Shown: in pieces, positions 1 to 9,483 of the stretch
Numbering within the stretch: position 1 is the stretch's first letter
Layout of the letters: each line of letters starts with the position of its first letter
Notes under the pieces: generated by a model
The model's database searches: none
What the model was told of the DNA's origin: nothing
Seen by the model: the letters and a program-made list of their open reading frames with translations, nothing else
Assembly (NCBI RefSeq): GCF_000783395.1
Contig: NZ_JSFK01000002.1
Coordinates: forward strand, 467,657-531,656
Direction of reading: 5' to 3'
Length of the DNA: 64,000 nt
Source: Pseudomonas chlororaphis
GTDB lineage: Bacteria; Pseudomonadota; Gammaproteobacteria; Pseudomonadales; Pseudomonadaceae
Position numbers and translations under genes: made by a program

Positions 1-968
1 ACATCGAGACCGGCGCCCCGCTGGACGCCAAGGGCGCGGCGAAAGTACAGCGTTTCGTCGAGAAACCCGACCTGCAAACCGCTACGCATTATCTGGAGAG
101 CGGCAATTTCCTGTGGAATTCGGGAATGTTCTGCTTCACCACCGCCAGCGTGATTGACGAACTGCAATTGCACGCGCCCGAACTGCTGGAACAGACCCGC
201 GCCTGCATGGCCGCCAGTGCGCCGATCGAAACCGTCGGTTGCCTGCAACAGGAACTGTCGCCAGCGCTGTTCGCTGAAATCACCGACATCTCCATCGACT
301 ACGCGTTGATGGAGCGTTCGGAAAAAGTCGTCGTCGTGCCGGCCGGTTTCGACTGGAGCGACATTGGTTCCTGGGGCGCTGTCGCGGCACTGCTGCCGGC
401 CGATGCCGACAACAACCGCGCCAGCGGCGAAGCGATCTTCATCGACAGCCACAACAACTTCGTCCAGAGCGAGGGTCGGCTCGTCGCGACAGTCGGTGTG
501 GATAACCTGATCGTGGTCGACACCGCCGACGCGGTGCTGGTGGCCCATGCCGACCGTGCGCAGGACGTGCGCCGGGTGGCCAAGCAACTCAAGGACAAAT
601 CCCACGAAGCCTATCGGCTGCATCGTACCGTCAGCCGTCCGTGGGGCACTTACACTGTTCTCGAAGAAGGCCCGCGCTTCAAGATCAAGCGCATCGTGGT
701 CAAGCCTGGCGGCAAGCTCTCGCTGCAAATGCACCATCACCGCAACGAACATTGGGTGGTGGTCGAAGGCATGGCCAAAGTCACCAACAATGGCAGCGGC
801 ACGACGCTGGTGGCAAAGAACGAGTCGACCTTCATCGCCGCCGGTCACAAGCATCGCCTGGAAAATCCCGGCGTGATCGATCTGGTGATCATCGAAGTGC
901 AAAGCGGCGAATACCTGGGAGAGGACGACATCGTCCGCTTCGAAGACCAATACGGCAGGACGGATTAA
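1..968 (+). CDS. wbpW: Mannose-1-phosphate guanylyltransferase / mannose-6-phosphate isomerase, 5'-truncated (WbpW/ManC/AlgA type)
   Basis: The frame is open from base 3 of the window, so the N-terminal nucleotidyltransferase part lies upstream and only the last ~321 residues are present. Near the window edge RFVEKPD and GNFLWNSGMF are typical of the GDP-mannose pyrophosphorylase domain. A C-terminal type II phosphomannose isomerase cupin follows (RPWGTYTVLEEG, QMHHHRNEHWVVVEG, metal-binding His residues). The bifunctional enzyme turns fructose-6-P into mannose-6-P and mannose-1-P into GDP-mannose, the precursor of GDP-D-rhamnose. The stop codon is directly followed by the ATG of the ABC permease, which suggests one operon. 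ManC/AlgA paralogues have the same domain plan; wbpW is preferred because the downstream order matches the common-antigen locus. Confidence 0.85.
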   Translation, partial: IETGAPLDAKGAAKVQRFVEKPDLQTATHYLESGNFLWNSGMFCFTTASVIDELQLHAPELLEQTRACMAASAPIETVGCLQQELSPALFAEITDISIDYALMERSEKVVVVPAGFDWSDIGSWGAVAALLPADADNNRASGEAIFIDSHNNFVQSEGRLVATVGVDNLIVVDTADAVLVAHADRAQDVRRVAKQLKDKSHEAYRLHRTVSRPWGTYTVLEEGPRFKIKRIVVKPGGKLSLQMHHHRNEHWVVVEGMAKVTNNGSGTTLVAKNESTFIAAGHKHRLENPGVIDLVIIEVQSGEYLGEDDIVRFEDQYGRTD

Positions 969-1766
969 ATGCTGCTTTCCCTGTACCGCTCGCTGCATGA
1001 CTACCGAGGTTTCATTCTCGGCAGCGTGCAGCGAGAGTTCCAAGCGCGTTACCGCAATTCGCTGCTCGGTGCTCTGTGGCCGATCTTCAATCCGCTGTCG
1101 ATGATCATCGTTTACACGGTGATCTTTTCCCACATCATGCGCGCCCGCCTGCCCGGTGTGGATGACGGCATGGCCTACAGCATTTACCTGTGCGCCGGCC
1201 TGCTGGCGTGGGGGCTGTTTTCGGAAATCACCCTGCGCAGCCAGAACATGTTTCTGGACAACGCCAACCTGCTGAAAAAAATAAGCTTCCCCAGGGTCTG
1301 TCTGCCGGTGATCGTGCTGATCAATGCCGGGATCAATTTCGCCATCATCATCGGCTTGTTTCTCGGTTTTCTGCTCGTCACCGGACGCTGGCCGGGCATG
1401 GCCTTGCTCGCGCTGGTGCCATTGATTGCCCTGCAGATGATGCTCTGCGCCGGACTCGGCATGGTCCTGGGGGTGCTCAACGTATTCTTCCGTGATGTCG
1501 GCCAGCTCTTCGGTATCTGTCTGCAATTCTGGTTCTGGCTGACACCGATCGTGTACCCCATCAGCATATTGCCGGAGTGGTTACAGAGTCTGCTGCAATT
1601 CAACCCGCTGACCAGCCTGATCGCCAGCTACCAGAATGTTTTCCTCTATGGTCAATGGCCACTCTGGAGCTCGCTGCTGCCGGCGTTCGTGATTGGTGTG
1701 GTGTTTTGCGCAATCGGTCTGCGCCTGTTCCGCCAACGGGTCGGCGAAATGGTGGATGAGCTCTGA
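969..1766 (+). CDS. wzm: Polysaccharide ABC exporter, permease subunit (Wzm)
   Basis: A 265-residue ABC-2 type membrane protein with about six hydrophobic segments. The N-terminus (REFQARYRNSLLGALWPIFNPL) is the usual signature of O-antigen and teichoic-acid export permeases. With the ATPase encoded next, it should move undecaprenyl-PP-linked polysaccharide across the inner membrane. It starts at the first ATG after the previous stop, and its end overlaps the start of wzt by one base (TGATG), which points to translational coupling. The polymer itself cannot be read from the permease; D-rhamnan is inferred from synteny. Confidence 0.9.
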   Translation: MLLSLYRSLHDYRGFILGSVQREFQARYRNSLLGALWPIFNPLSMIIVYTVIFSHIMRARLPGVDDGMAYSIYLCAGLLAWGLFSEITLRSQNMFLDNANLLKKISFPRVCLPVIVLINAGINFAIIIGLFLGFLLVTGRWPGMALLALVPLIALQMMLCAGLGMVLGVLNVFFRDVGQLFGICLQFWFWLTPIVYPISILPEWLQSLLQFNPLTSLIASYQNVFLYGQWPLWSSLLPAFVIGVVFCAIGLRLFRQRVGEMVDEL

Positions 1767-3019
1767 TGGGACATATCCGTGTTACCGGGCTGGGCAAAGC
1801 CTATAAACAATACCCCAGCCGCTGGCGTCGCCTGGCCGAATGGCTGATTCCTTTTTCGCCGCTGCGTCACCGCCAGCATTGGGTATTCAAGGACCTGACC
1901 TTCGAGATCCCGGCCGGCGAGGCCGTGGGCATCGTCGGGGTCAATGGCGCTGGCAAGAGTACGTTGCTGAAGATGATTACCGGCACCAGCCGACAGACCT
2001 GCGGCACCATTGAGTTGTCGGGTCGGGTCGCTGCGTTGCTGGAACTGGGCATGGGTTTTCACCCGGACTTCACCGGCCGGCAGAACGCTGTGATGGCCGG
2101 GCAACTGCTCGGTATGCAGCTCGAAGAAATCAACGCCTTGATGCCACAGATCGAGAGCTTCGCTGAAATCGGCGAAGCGATTGATCATCCGGTGCGCACC
2201 TACTCCAGTGGGATGCAGATGCGTCTGGCGTTCAGTGTCGCCACCGCACGCCGCCCCGACATTCTGATCGTCGACGAAGCGCTGTCCGTGGGTGATGCCT
2301 ACTTCCAGCATAAAAGCTTCGAGCGCATCCGCAGTTTTCGTACAGCCGGGACCACCCTGCTGATCGTGTCCCACGACCGCTCGGCGATTCAATCGATCTG
2401 CGATTCGGCGATCCTGCTCGATGGCGGCCGCATGGCCATGCACGACAGACCCGAAGCGGTGATGGATTACTACAACGCCTTGCTTGCCGAACGTGAGGGC
2501 CAGACCGTACGCCAGGAAATGCTCAGCGACGGCCAGGTACAAACCGTGTCGGGCACCGGTGAGGCGGGCATTCTGCGCGTACGCCTGCTGGACCAATCCG
2601 AGCGCTCCATCGAAGCCGCCGAAGTCGGCCAGCCAGTGGTACTGGCGGTTGACGTCGAAGTGCGTCAGGACATCGAACGGCTGGTGCTGGGGTTCATGAT
2701 CAAGGATCGCCTCGGCCAGCCCATGTATGGCATCAACACCCATCGCCAGAACCAGGCACTGGAAAACCTGCGGGCCGGCGAGCGCATAAGCTATCGCTTT
2801 GCGTTTGTCATGGGTCTGGGCAAAGGCAACTATTCGGTGGCCCTGAGCCTGTCGCGGCTGGATTCGCACCTGGACCGTAATTACGAATGGCGTGATCTCG
2901 GTCTGGTGTTTCATGTCATCAACAATCGACGCGAAGATTTCGTCGGTTGCTCATGGCTCAACGCACAGACCACGATCAGTCGTGATGTCGAAGCCAGCCG
3001 TGTGGAGCGCACACCATGA
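1766..3019 (+). CDS. wzt: Polysaccharide ABC exporter, ATP-binding subunit with C-terminal glycan-recognition domain (Wzt)
   Basis: A 417-residue ATPase. The first ~240 residues are an ABC domain with Walker A GVNGAGKST, signature YSSGMQMRLAF and Walker B ILIVDEALSVGD, followed by the switch His in IVSHD. The remaining ~170 residues form a separate beta-rich domain like Wzt-C, which in characterised exporters binds the modified non-reducing end of the finished chain. The gene overlaps wzm and the following glycosyltransferase start (ATG at 3016), so the three are probably translated together. The C-terminal domain suggests that a chain-terminating modification is required, but no capping enzyme is seen in the visible part of the locus. 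Confidence 0.9.
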   Translation: MGHIRVTGLGKAYKQYPSRWRRLAEWLIPFSPLRHRQHWVFKDLTFEIPAGEAVGIVGVNGAGKSTLLKMITGTSRQTCGTIELSGRVAALLELGMGFHPDFTGRQNAVMAGQLLGMQLEEINALMPQIESFAEIGEAIDHPVRTYSSGMQMRLAFSVATARRPDILIVDEALSVGDAYFQHKSFERIRSFRTAGTTLLIVSHDRSAIQSICDSAILLDGGRMAMHDRPEAVMDYYNALLAEREGQTVRQEMLSDGQVQTVSGTGEAGILRVRLLDQSERSIEAAEVGQPVVLAVDVEVRQDIERLVLGFMIKDRLGQPMYGINTHRQNQALENLRAGERISYRFAFVMGLGKGNYSVALSLSRLDSHLDRNYEWRDLGLVFHVINNRREDFVGCSWLNAQTTISRDVEASRVERTP

Positions 3020-4383
3020 CGCGCTTGCTGGTGGAGTGCACCCATGTGTTTAAACACCCGACGGTCAACTCGGGTATTCAGCGCGTGGTTCGCAATGTCA
3101 TCAAGCAGCTGCCTGCCAGTGCTGAAGGCGCCGAATGCCTGCCGGTGGTGGTGCTCAATGGCGAACTCTATCGCGTGCTGCAATTGGCATCGCTCGACAC
3201 GCCTTTTTTCAACAGGCTGGAAACCTTCGGTGGACGCTTGGAACGTCTCGCCCATCGCTTCTGGCAATGGCATCAGAAGCGCGATGCACAATGCACCTCA
3301 AAACTGGCGCGACGGGTTTTGTATGTCGGTTATCGGCTGAGCATTTTCGCGGCGTTCGGCCTGCCGATCCGCCTGATTCGACGGATCAATCGCACGCAGT
3401 TGCTTAAACGTTGTTCACCCCTGCAACACCAGCCGGGCGATCAACTGGTGCTGCTGGATTCTTCCTGGCACTCGGATTTTTTCGCCCACGTCGAACGGCT
3501 CAAACGTGACGGCGTCGGCATGATTGCGGTGATCTACGACTTGATCCCGCTGACTCATCCACAGTTTTACGACTCGCGTCTGGTCGAAGTTTTCAGCGAG
3601 TGGTTCGACTGGATCACCCGCACGGCCGATGGCTACATGGCGATTTCCGCCACAGTGCGCGATCAGGTGCGTGATGAGTTACAGCGGCGAATGGGGCGCG
3701 AGCAGACCGAGAAGCGCTGGTTCGATTTCTTTCACCTGGGTTCCGAACTCGATCTGCACAACAATCAGGCAACGGTCGAACCGCGCCTGAAGCGGTTATT
3801 CACGACAACAGATCCGGTCTACCTGATGGTCAGCACGATCGAGCCGCGCAAGAATCACGCGTATCTGCTCGACGCCTTCGAACGCGCCTGGGCCGCAGGC
3901 TCAACGGCACGACTGTGTATCGCCGGGCGAATCGGCTGGAAGTGCGACGCGCTGCTCGAGCGGGTGCGTAATCATCCGCAACTGAACCAGCGTCTGTTCA
4001 TGTTCAACGACCTCAGCGACACCAGCCTCGAACACGCCTACGCCCACGCCAGCGCGTTGGTGTTCCCTTCGTTCGTCGAAGGCTTTGGCTTGCCCCTGGT
4101 GGAAGCCATGCAGCGTGGCTTGCCGGCGATGGGCAGCGATATTGCGGTATTTCGCGAGATTGGCGGCGAGTTCATGGCGTACTTTGATCTGCAGGACCCG
4201 CAAAGCCTTGCCGACCTGATCGACCAATTCCAGCGCAACGGCCAGTTCCCGGCGGGCCGCGATGTCACGGACTGGCAGTGGATCGGCTGGCGTGAAGCCA
4301 GTCAGCAACTGGCCGAGCGCTGTGTGCGTAATGTTCTGCAAGCGCCAGCGGCGCCGGCGAGGCAGCATGCGCATAGCGCTTAA
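3016..4383 (+). CDS. wbpX: Glycosyltransferase family 4 (WbpX-like)
   Basis: A 455-residue GT4-like protein. The C-terminal half has the GT-B hallmarks STIEPRKNHAYLLDAF and ALVFPSFVEGFGLPLVEAM, whose EGFGLPLVE acidic motif contacts the sugar nucleotide. The N-terminal half begins with RLLVECTHVF and contains the Arg-rich stretch typical of long rhamnosyl- or mannosyltransferases. It starts within the last codons of wzt. Length and place after wzt agree, from memory, with WbpX, which adds D-rhamnose in common-antigen synthesis. The biochemical assignment is inference from position; any GT4 mannosyl- or rhamnosyltransferase would look similar. Confidence 0.75.
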   Translation: MTRLLVECTHVFKHPTVNSGIQRVVRNVIKQLPASAEGAECLPVVVLNGELYRVLQLASLDTPFFNRLETFGGRLERLAHRFWQWHQKRDAQCTSKLARRVLYVGYRLSIFAAFGLPIRLIRRINRTQLLKRCSPLQHQPGDQLVLLDSSWHSDFFAHVERLKRDGVGMIAVIYDLIPLTHPQFYDSRLVEVFSEWFDWITRTADGYMAISATVRDQVRDELQRRMGREQTEKRWFDFFHLGSELDLHNNQATVEPRLKRLFTTTDPVYLMVSTIEPRKNHAYLLDAFERAWAAGSTARLCIAGRIGWKCDALLERVRNHPQLNQRLFMFNDLSDTSLEHAYAHASALVFPSFVEGFGLPLVEAMQRGLPAMGSDIAVFREIGGEFMAYFDLQDPQSLADLIDQFQRNGQFPAGRDVTDWQWIGWREASQQLAERCVRNVLQAPAAPARQHAHSA

Positions 4384-5497
4384 CGCTCGCATTCTTCAGG
4401 CACCGCGCACCGGCATCGGCCATTACGTTGCCGAGCTGGTCAACGCCTTGCGCAACGAGCCCGACGTTGACGTGACATTGTTCCACGGCTGGGGCTGGAG
4501 CTCGGCACTGCCGGAGGCGGCCATGCCCGGTTACTCGCGCCTGACGCCGCTATTGCGGCAGATTCCCGGGGCCTATCAGGCGCGTCGCTGGCTGGAGCAG
4601 AAACGCTTCGATCAGGGCCGCGCGCAAGGCATCGACCTCTATCACGAACCGAGCCTGTGGCCGCTGGCCTTCGACGGCCCGACCGTGATCACCCTGCACG
4701 ACCTGACCCACCTGCACTTCCCCGAGACCCAGCCACCGGCACGGCTCAAGGAAATCGAGCGTCGATTGACTGTCGGGGTGCAACAGGCGCAGGTGATTCT
4801 CACCGACTCGCAAGCGATTGCCGACGAAGCTCAAGCGTATTTCGGGCTGCCTGCCGAGCGCTTTGTGGTGGCCCCACTGGGCGTCGCCGCGCGCTTTCAT
4901 CCGCGTGAGGCGAGCGCTATTGACGCAGTGCTCAAGGCGCACGCGGTCGAGGCGCGGGAGTATTTCCTGTGTGTGGGCACGCTGGAGCCGCGCAAGAATC
5001 TTGGCCTGGCCTTGCGCGCCCATGCCCTGCTGCCGGAAGCGCTGCGTCAGCGCTTTCCGCTGCTGATCGTCGGCATGGCCGGGTGGCAGCGCGAGCAGTT
5101 CAGTGAAGCGTTGCGTCAGGCACTGGCCAGCGGGCATGTGTGCCTGCTCGGTTATCTGCCCGACGAACACGTGGCGCAACTGTTGGCCGGTGCCCGGGCG
5201 CTGATTTTTCCATCGTTGTATGAAGGTTTTGGTCTGCCGGTACTGGAGGCCATGGCCAGTGGCACACCGGTGCTGCTCACGCGTTCTTCGGCGATGCCGG
5301 AAGTCGCCGGTGCAGCGGGCAACTATATTGAAGCTGACGATGCAGAAGGCCTGCGTGATGCGCTGAGCCGACTGATCGACGATCAAGCGCATTGGCAGGC
5401 ATGCCAAGAAGCCGGGTTGCAGCAGTCACGGCTTTTTTCCTGGGAGCGTTGTGCACAGGCTACGGCCAGTGCCTACCGCCAGGCCATGGGAGGTTGA
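4367..5497 (+). CDS. wbpY: Glycosyltransferase family 4 (WbpY-like)
   Basis: A 376-residue GT4 enzyme. I place the start at the ATG at 4367 (MRIALNARILQAPRTGIGHY), preceded by GGCGAGG; upstream in-frame codons overlap wbpX and look non-genuine. Motifs are the N-terminal GIGHYVAELV loop, the acceptor-side HDLTHLHFPE, GTLEPRKNLGLALRA and the donor-site ALIFPSLYEGFGLPVLEAM. The start lies 17 bases inside the end of wbpX. It probably adds one of the D-rhamnose residues of the common antigen on the cytoplasmic face before Wzm/Wzt export; linkage specificity cannot be deduced here. Confidence 0.75.
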   Translation: MRIALNARILQAPRTGIGHYVAELVNALRNEPDVDVTLFHGWGWSSALPEAAMPGYSRLTPLLRQIPGAYQARRWLEQKRFDQGRAQGIDLYHEPSLWPLAFDGPTVITLHDLTHLHFPETQPPARLKEIERRLTVGVQQAQVILTDSQAIADEAQAYFGLPAERFVVAPLGVAARFHPREASAIDAVLKAHAVEAREYFLCVGTLEPRKNLGLALRAHALLPEALRQRFPLLIVGMAGWQREQFSEALRQALASGHVCLLGYLPDEHVAQLLAGARALIFPSLYEGFGLPVLEAMASGTPVLLTRSSAMPEVAGAAGNYIEADDAEGLRDALSRLIDDQAHWQACQEAGLQQSRLFSWERCAQATASAYRQAMGG

Positions 5498-6628
5498 ATG
5501 CGAGTTCTTCATTTTTTCAAGACGTACCTGCCTGACTCGGTCGGCGGCATTGAGCAAGTGATCTTCCAGCTGTGCGAAAGCGGCGCCCAGCACGGTATCG
5601 ACGGCCAGGTGCTGACGCTCAGTGCTGACCCGACACCGCCCGTGGTGAAATTGGGCAAGCACGAAGTGCACCGCGCCAAACTCGACATCCAGTTCGCCTC
5701 CACCGGTTTTTCCTGGAGCGTGTTCAAGCAGTTTCGTGAGATGGCGGCCGAGGCCGACGTGGTCAATTACCACTTCCCGTGGCCGTTCATGGACCTGGTG
5801 CATTTCGCCAGCGTCAGGAACAAGCCCACTGTGGTGACCTACCACTCGGACATCATTCGCCAGAAGCACTTGCTGAAACTTTACCGGCCACTGATGAACC
5901 GCTTCCTCGCCAGTGCTGACCGTATCGTCGCAGCCTCACCAAACTATCTGCACACAAGCGATGTTTTGCAGCAGTTTCAGGACAAGACCCGAGTGATTCC
6001 CTATGGTTTGAACAAGGCCGGTTATCCACAGCCTGATGCCGAACGGATGAATCGCTGGCGCCAGCAGCTTGGGGACAAGTTTTTCCTGTTTGTCGGCGTG
6101 ATGCGTTACTACAAAGGCCTGCACATTTTGCTCGAGGCCCTTAAAGACGTGGACTATCCCGTGGTCATTGTCGGCGCCGGGCCATTGGAACTGGAGCTGC
6201 ACGCACAGGCGCAAGCGCTGGGCCTGCGCAATATTCATTTCCTCGGACGCCTGGGTGATGAGGACAAAGTCGCGCTGCTGCAACTGAGCTACGCCATTGT
6301 GTTCCCGTCGCACCTGCGCTCGGAAGCGTTCGGCATTTCTTTGCTGGAGGGAGCGATGTACGGCAAACCGATGATCTCCAGCGAGATCGGCACCGGCACC
6401 AGCTACATCAATATCCACAACGAAACCGGGCTGGTGGTACCGCCAAGTCATCCACAGGCATTTCGCGAAGCGATGCGCACCCTTTGGGAAGACCCGGTGC
6501 GCGCCGCCGCCATGGGGGTGAAAGCCGAAGCGCGTTACCGGCAGTTATTCACCGCCGATGAAATGGGCCGTAAGTGGACGGAGCTGTATCAGGAATTGCT
6601 GGAAGAGAAATCGCTGTCCTACGCCTGA
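5498..6628 (+). CDS. wbpZ: Glycosyltransferase family 4 (WbpZ-like)
   Basis: A 376-residue GT4 protein, ATG directly after the wbpY stop with GGGAGG just upstream. The N-terminus carries the glycine-rich SVGGIEQVIFQL loop typical of PimA/WbaZ-like enzymes, and the C-terminus has FVGVMRYYKGLHILLEAL and VFPSHLRSEAFGISLLEG (E-x7-E donor motif). It is the last gene of the polysaccharide operon here, followed by a REP half-palindrome and a convergent gene. In the P. aeruginosa model WbpZ adds the first rhamnose to the lipid-linked GlcNAc primer; that role is inferred from synteny. Confidence 0.75.
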   Translation: MRVLHFFKTYLPDSVGGIEQVIFQLCESGAQHGIDGQVLTLSADPTPPVVKLGKHEVHRAKLDIQFASTGFSWSVFKQFREMAAEADVVNYHFPWPFMDLVHFASVRNKPTVVTYHSDIIRQKHLLKLYRPLMNRFLASADRIVAASPNYLHTSDVLQQFQDKTRVIPYGLNKAGYPQPDAERMNRWRQQLGDKFFLFVGVMRYYKGLHILLEALKDVDYPVVIVGAGPLELELHAQAQALGLRNIHFLGRLGDEDKVALLQLSYAIVFPSHLRSEAFGISLLEGAMYGKPMISSEIGTGTSYINIHNETGLVVPPSHPQAFREAMRTLWEDPVRAAAMGVKAEARYRQLFTADEMGRKWTELYQELLEEKSLSYA

Positions 6629-6650
6629 GCGTGGGTTGAACACCGATCCC

Positions 6651-6682
6651 CTGTAGGAGCTGCCGAAGGCTCGGGTTACAGG
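6651..6682. repeat. Single REP half-element
   Basis: The segment carries TGTAGGAGCTGCCGAAGGCT, the core shared with 13202 and 41665-41707. It lies between the convergent ends of wbpZ and the flavin/iron-sulphur fusion gene, overlapping that gene's last codons. A short CTGTA/TACAG inverted pair bounds it. Confidence 0.65.
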
Positions 6683-8706
6683 TCTAACACCAGTGGCTGC
6701 GTGCTTTGTGCCGGAACTGCACAGCAGATCAGCACATGTCCCGCTTCCGGAATATCCGCCGGCGGCTGTGGATAATTCACTGCACCGCTGATCAGTCGGG
6801 TCTTGCAGGTGCCGCACGAACCACCCCGGCAACTGAACTCCGGACGTAAACCCCGGCTTTCCGCCAGCTCCAGCAAACTCCCGCCATCGGGCTGCCAGCG
6901 CGCCTCTTTTGCCGAGCGCTCGAACACCACCGGCACCGAAGTCGTCGCTGCGGGCGGTTGCTCGATCACGATCGCATCCGCATCGGCCTGACGTTTCAGG
7001 GTCGACGGGCCAAAGGTTTCCGCATGAATCTGCGCGTCGCGCACATCCAGTTCACGCAAAGTGTCGTACAGCCCTTGGGTAAAAGCACCGGGGCCGCAGA
7101 GCACAAAGTCGAGCTGGTCGAAATCCTCGGCATCCAGCAGGTTTCTTAGCACGGTACCGTCGATGCGCCCATGCACATCGAAATCCTCGCCCTCTTGCAG
7201 ATCGGCTTCCGGCTGGCTGAGCAAGCGCAGGACTCGCACAGAGTCGCCTGCGGTTTCCAGCAAACGATCCAGCTCCTGGCGAAACGGCTGGTCCGCCAGA
7301 CTGCGCGAACTCTGCAGCAACAGCGTCGGACGAATCCCTCGCGTCCGTAGGCCTTGGTAGACCACCTCGCGCAGCATCGACAGCAACGGCGTGATGCCCA
7401 CACCGGCGGCCAGCAGCACCAACGGTCGCTGCTCCAGCGGTGCCACGGTGAAATGCCCCTGCGGCGCCCGCGCCTCAAGCACATCGCCAACGCGGATCTG
7501 CTCATGCAGGTGCGACGAAATCAGCCCTTCGCGCTTGACGCTGATCCGGTAGAAACCATCCGATGGCGCACTCGAAAGACTGTAGGTGCGGATATGCACC
7601 TCGCCATCAATGGTGAAACGCAGCGGCAAATGCTGGCCGGCGAGAAATACCGGCAAACCGGCGCCATCGGTTGGCTCCAGATAGATTGAACGGATGCTGC
7701 GACTTTCTGCTTCGATCTTCGCTACGCGCAGCGGCCGCCACTGGTTGCCCAGCGCCTGCGCCTGCAACCGCGCGTCCGCCTCGGCCCAATTGCCGGTCAA
7801 CAGACTGGTCGGCGACATGCCGTCGAAGCGCCAGCGCAACGCCAGGGCTGCCGGACGTCGCACCAGCTTCTCCACTTCAAATGTCCACAACCGCTCCGCA
7901 CCTTGAAAGGCCTCGATCTGCGGGTCATCGAGAAGGATCTCGGTACGCCCGCTGAGTTGCAGCAGATCGCCTGTGGAAAAGTCGATGAACAGCAAGCCAG
8001 CCTTGGGATTCAGCAACAAATTGCCGAGGGTGTTGAAATGCAGATTGCCGGCGAAGTCGGGGATGGTCAGACGATTGCCTTCCACCCGCACGAAACCGGC
8101 CTGGCCGCCCCGGTGGGAAACATCCACCGCGCGATCGCCCTCGACATCCACATAACTGGCGACAAAAAACGTATCGGCACCAGTGATCAGCGCAATGGCC
8201 GCGTCATCAAGGCCGTGCAGATGTTCGGCCGGGCGAGTCTGCGGATCCGTCAGGGGCACCCGCTGAAACTGACGCAGTTGAATGTATTGCGGACAGTTGC
8301 CGAAGGCCTGATCCACGCTCACATCAAAACCGTGAGCGCTCAGATTGCCGACATGGCCGTTGAGGCGATTGCGCCGGCGGGTGTGCAACTCGATACCGAG
8401 CAAACCGATCGGCTCGCCGTTACCCAACTGCGCCGGGTCATCGGCAGCAGGCTGGCTGGCGAAATGCAGATGCTCGGGATCCGGCGAGTGGGCAAACCCC
8501 GGCGCGCCTTCGAGCACACTGGCCCACGGCCGCCCATCTGCATCAACTGCGCCGTACAGCATGAAGGGCAGTTGCCGATAGAACTCACGGTGCTGATCCG
8601 GCATCCAGGTGCGAATCACCTTGCGCCCGAAGGCTTCCATACGTTCGGCAACGCCGACATGGGCCTGCAATTGCTGTTCGCCAGCGTGCCACGGTGAACG
8701 TTCCAT
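6676..8706 (-). CDS. Fused flavin split-barrel / ferredoxin reductase / 2Fe-2S ferredoxin protein
   Basis: A 676-residue soluble protein with three modules. Residues ~1-310 are a pyridoxamine-phosphate-oxidase-like FMN split barrel (FYRQLPFMLYGAVD, FNTLGNLLLNPKAGLLFIDF). Residues ~323-565 are an FNR module with FAD motif RTYSLSSAP (373-381) and NAD(P) motifs AAGVGITPLLSML and CGPGAF. The end is a plant-type ferredoxin with Cys626, Cys631, Cys634 and Cys661/662. Electrons could flow NAD(P)H-FAD-2Fe2S-barrel flavin, but the substrate is unknown. I chose ATG 8706 because GGAGAGG lies about six bases upstream; a GTG precedes it directly. It follows a GST and a LysR gene on the same strand, which suggests a detoxification or stress role. 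Confidence 0.8.
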   Translation of the reverse strand: MERSPWHAGEQQLQAHVGVAERMEAFGRKVIRTWMPDQHREFYRQLPFMLYGAVDADGRPWASVLEGAPGFAHSPDPEHLHFASQPAADDPAQLGNGEPIGLLGIELHTRRRNRLNGHVGNLSAHGFDVSVDQAFGNCPQYIQLRQFQRVPLTDPQTRPAEHLHGLDDAAIALITGADTFFVASYVDVEGDRAVDVSHRGGQAGFVRVEGNRLTIPDFAGNLHFNTLGNLLLNPKAGLLFIDFSTGDLLQLSGRTEILLDDPQIEAFQGAERLWTFEVEKLVRRPAALALRWRFDGMSPTSLLTGNWAEADARLQAQALGNQWRPLRVAKIEAESRSIRSIYLEPTDGAGLPVFLAGQHLPLRFTIDGEVHIRTYSLSSAPSDGFYRISVKREGLISSHLHEQIRVGDVLEARAPQGHFTVAPLEQRPLVLLAAGVGITPLLSMLREVVYQGLRTRGIRPTLLLQSSRSLADQPFRQELDRLLETAGDSVRVLRLLSQPEADLQEGEDFDVHGRIDGTVLRNLLDAEDFDQLDFVLCGPGAFTQGLYDTLRELDVRDAQIHAETFGPSTLKRQADADAIVIEQPPAATTSVPVVFERSAKEARWQPDGGSLLELAESRGLRPEFSCRGGSCGTCKTRLISGAVNYPQPPADIPEAGHVLICCAVPAQSTQPLVLDL

Positions 8707-8751
8707 CACGACCTCTCCCCTGCACCGTCGGCGCAGTGTGGATTGCGAAAA

Positions 8752-9378
8752 TCAGGCGGTGGTTTGCAGACCCGCAACAGTGCGCGGCATGCCGACGAAG
8801 CCGGGCAATGCTTCAACCCGGGCCAGCCAGGCGCGGACGTTGCCGTAGTCATCCAGCGACACGTTGCCTTCCGGCGCGTGGGCGATGTAACTGTAGGCCG
8901 AAACGTCGGCAATGGTCGGTTCGTCGCCGGCCAGATACGGCGTTTTGCCCAACTCGATGTCCATCACCTTGAGCAGGTTGTGCGCACGGGTAATCGCTTC
9001 TTCTGCATTCAGTTGGGCACCAAACACCGTGACCAATCGCGCAGCGGCGGGTCCGAAAGCAATCGGCCCGGCGGCGGCCGACAACCAGCGCTGTACCCGT
9101 GCGGCGCCGACAGGATCGGTTGGCAGCCAACGACCATGGCCGTATTTCTGCGCGAGATACACCAGAATCGCGTTGGAATCGGCCAACACCACGCCGTCGT
9201 CATCAATGGCCGGCACCTGGCCAAAACTGTTGATCGCCAGATACGCCGGCTGCTTGTGCTCACCTTTGGCCAGATCGACAAAGATCAGCTCGGTCGGCAA
9301 TTGCAGCAGGGACAACATCAGCTCGACACGGTGGGCGTGGCCGGAACGTGGAAAGTTGTAGAGTTTGATCGCTTGCAT
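8752..9378 (-). CDS. Glutathione S-transferase family protein
   Basis: A 208-residue protein with the thioredoxin-like N-domain ([20 protein letters not shown], cis-Pro [10 protein letters not shown], glutathione gamma-glutamyl contact [12 protein letters not shown]) and an all-helical C-domain ending LPGFVGM. Ser12 of the PRSGHAHR motif is the probable catalytic residue, as in theta/beta-like bacterial GSTs. It sits 45 bases before the flavin/iron-sulphur fusion gene and 105 bases after the LysR gene on the same strand, so a small detoxification unit is plausible. The substrate is unknown. Confidence 0.9.
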   Translation of the reverse strand: MQAIKLYNFPRSGHAHRVELMLSLLQLPTELIFVDLAKGEHKQPAYLAINSFGQVPAIDDDGVVLADSNAILVYLAQKYGHGRWLPTDPVGAARVQRWLSAAAGPIAFGPAAARLVTVFGAQLNAEEAITRAHNLLKVMDIELGKTPYLAGDEPTIADVSAYSYIAHAPEGNVSLDDYGNVRAWLARVEALPGFVGMPRTVAGLQTTA

Positions 9379-9483
9379 GGTCGACTCCGCTGAACAGTGG
9401 CGCCGCTGCGAGGATGAGAGCGCCGATGGAGGCCATCTTGCGCTGATCGCGAAAACAACAGAATCACCAGCAACTGCAATCGA

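Noticed and set aside
7903..8697. 264-codon plus-strand frame inside the flavin/iron-sulphur fusion gene
   Set aside because: The minus-strand protein has clear FMN, FAD and 2Fe-2S motifs; the plus frame has none.
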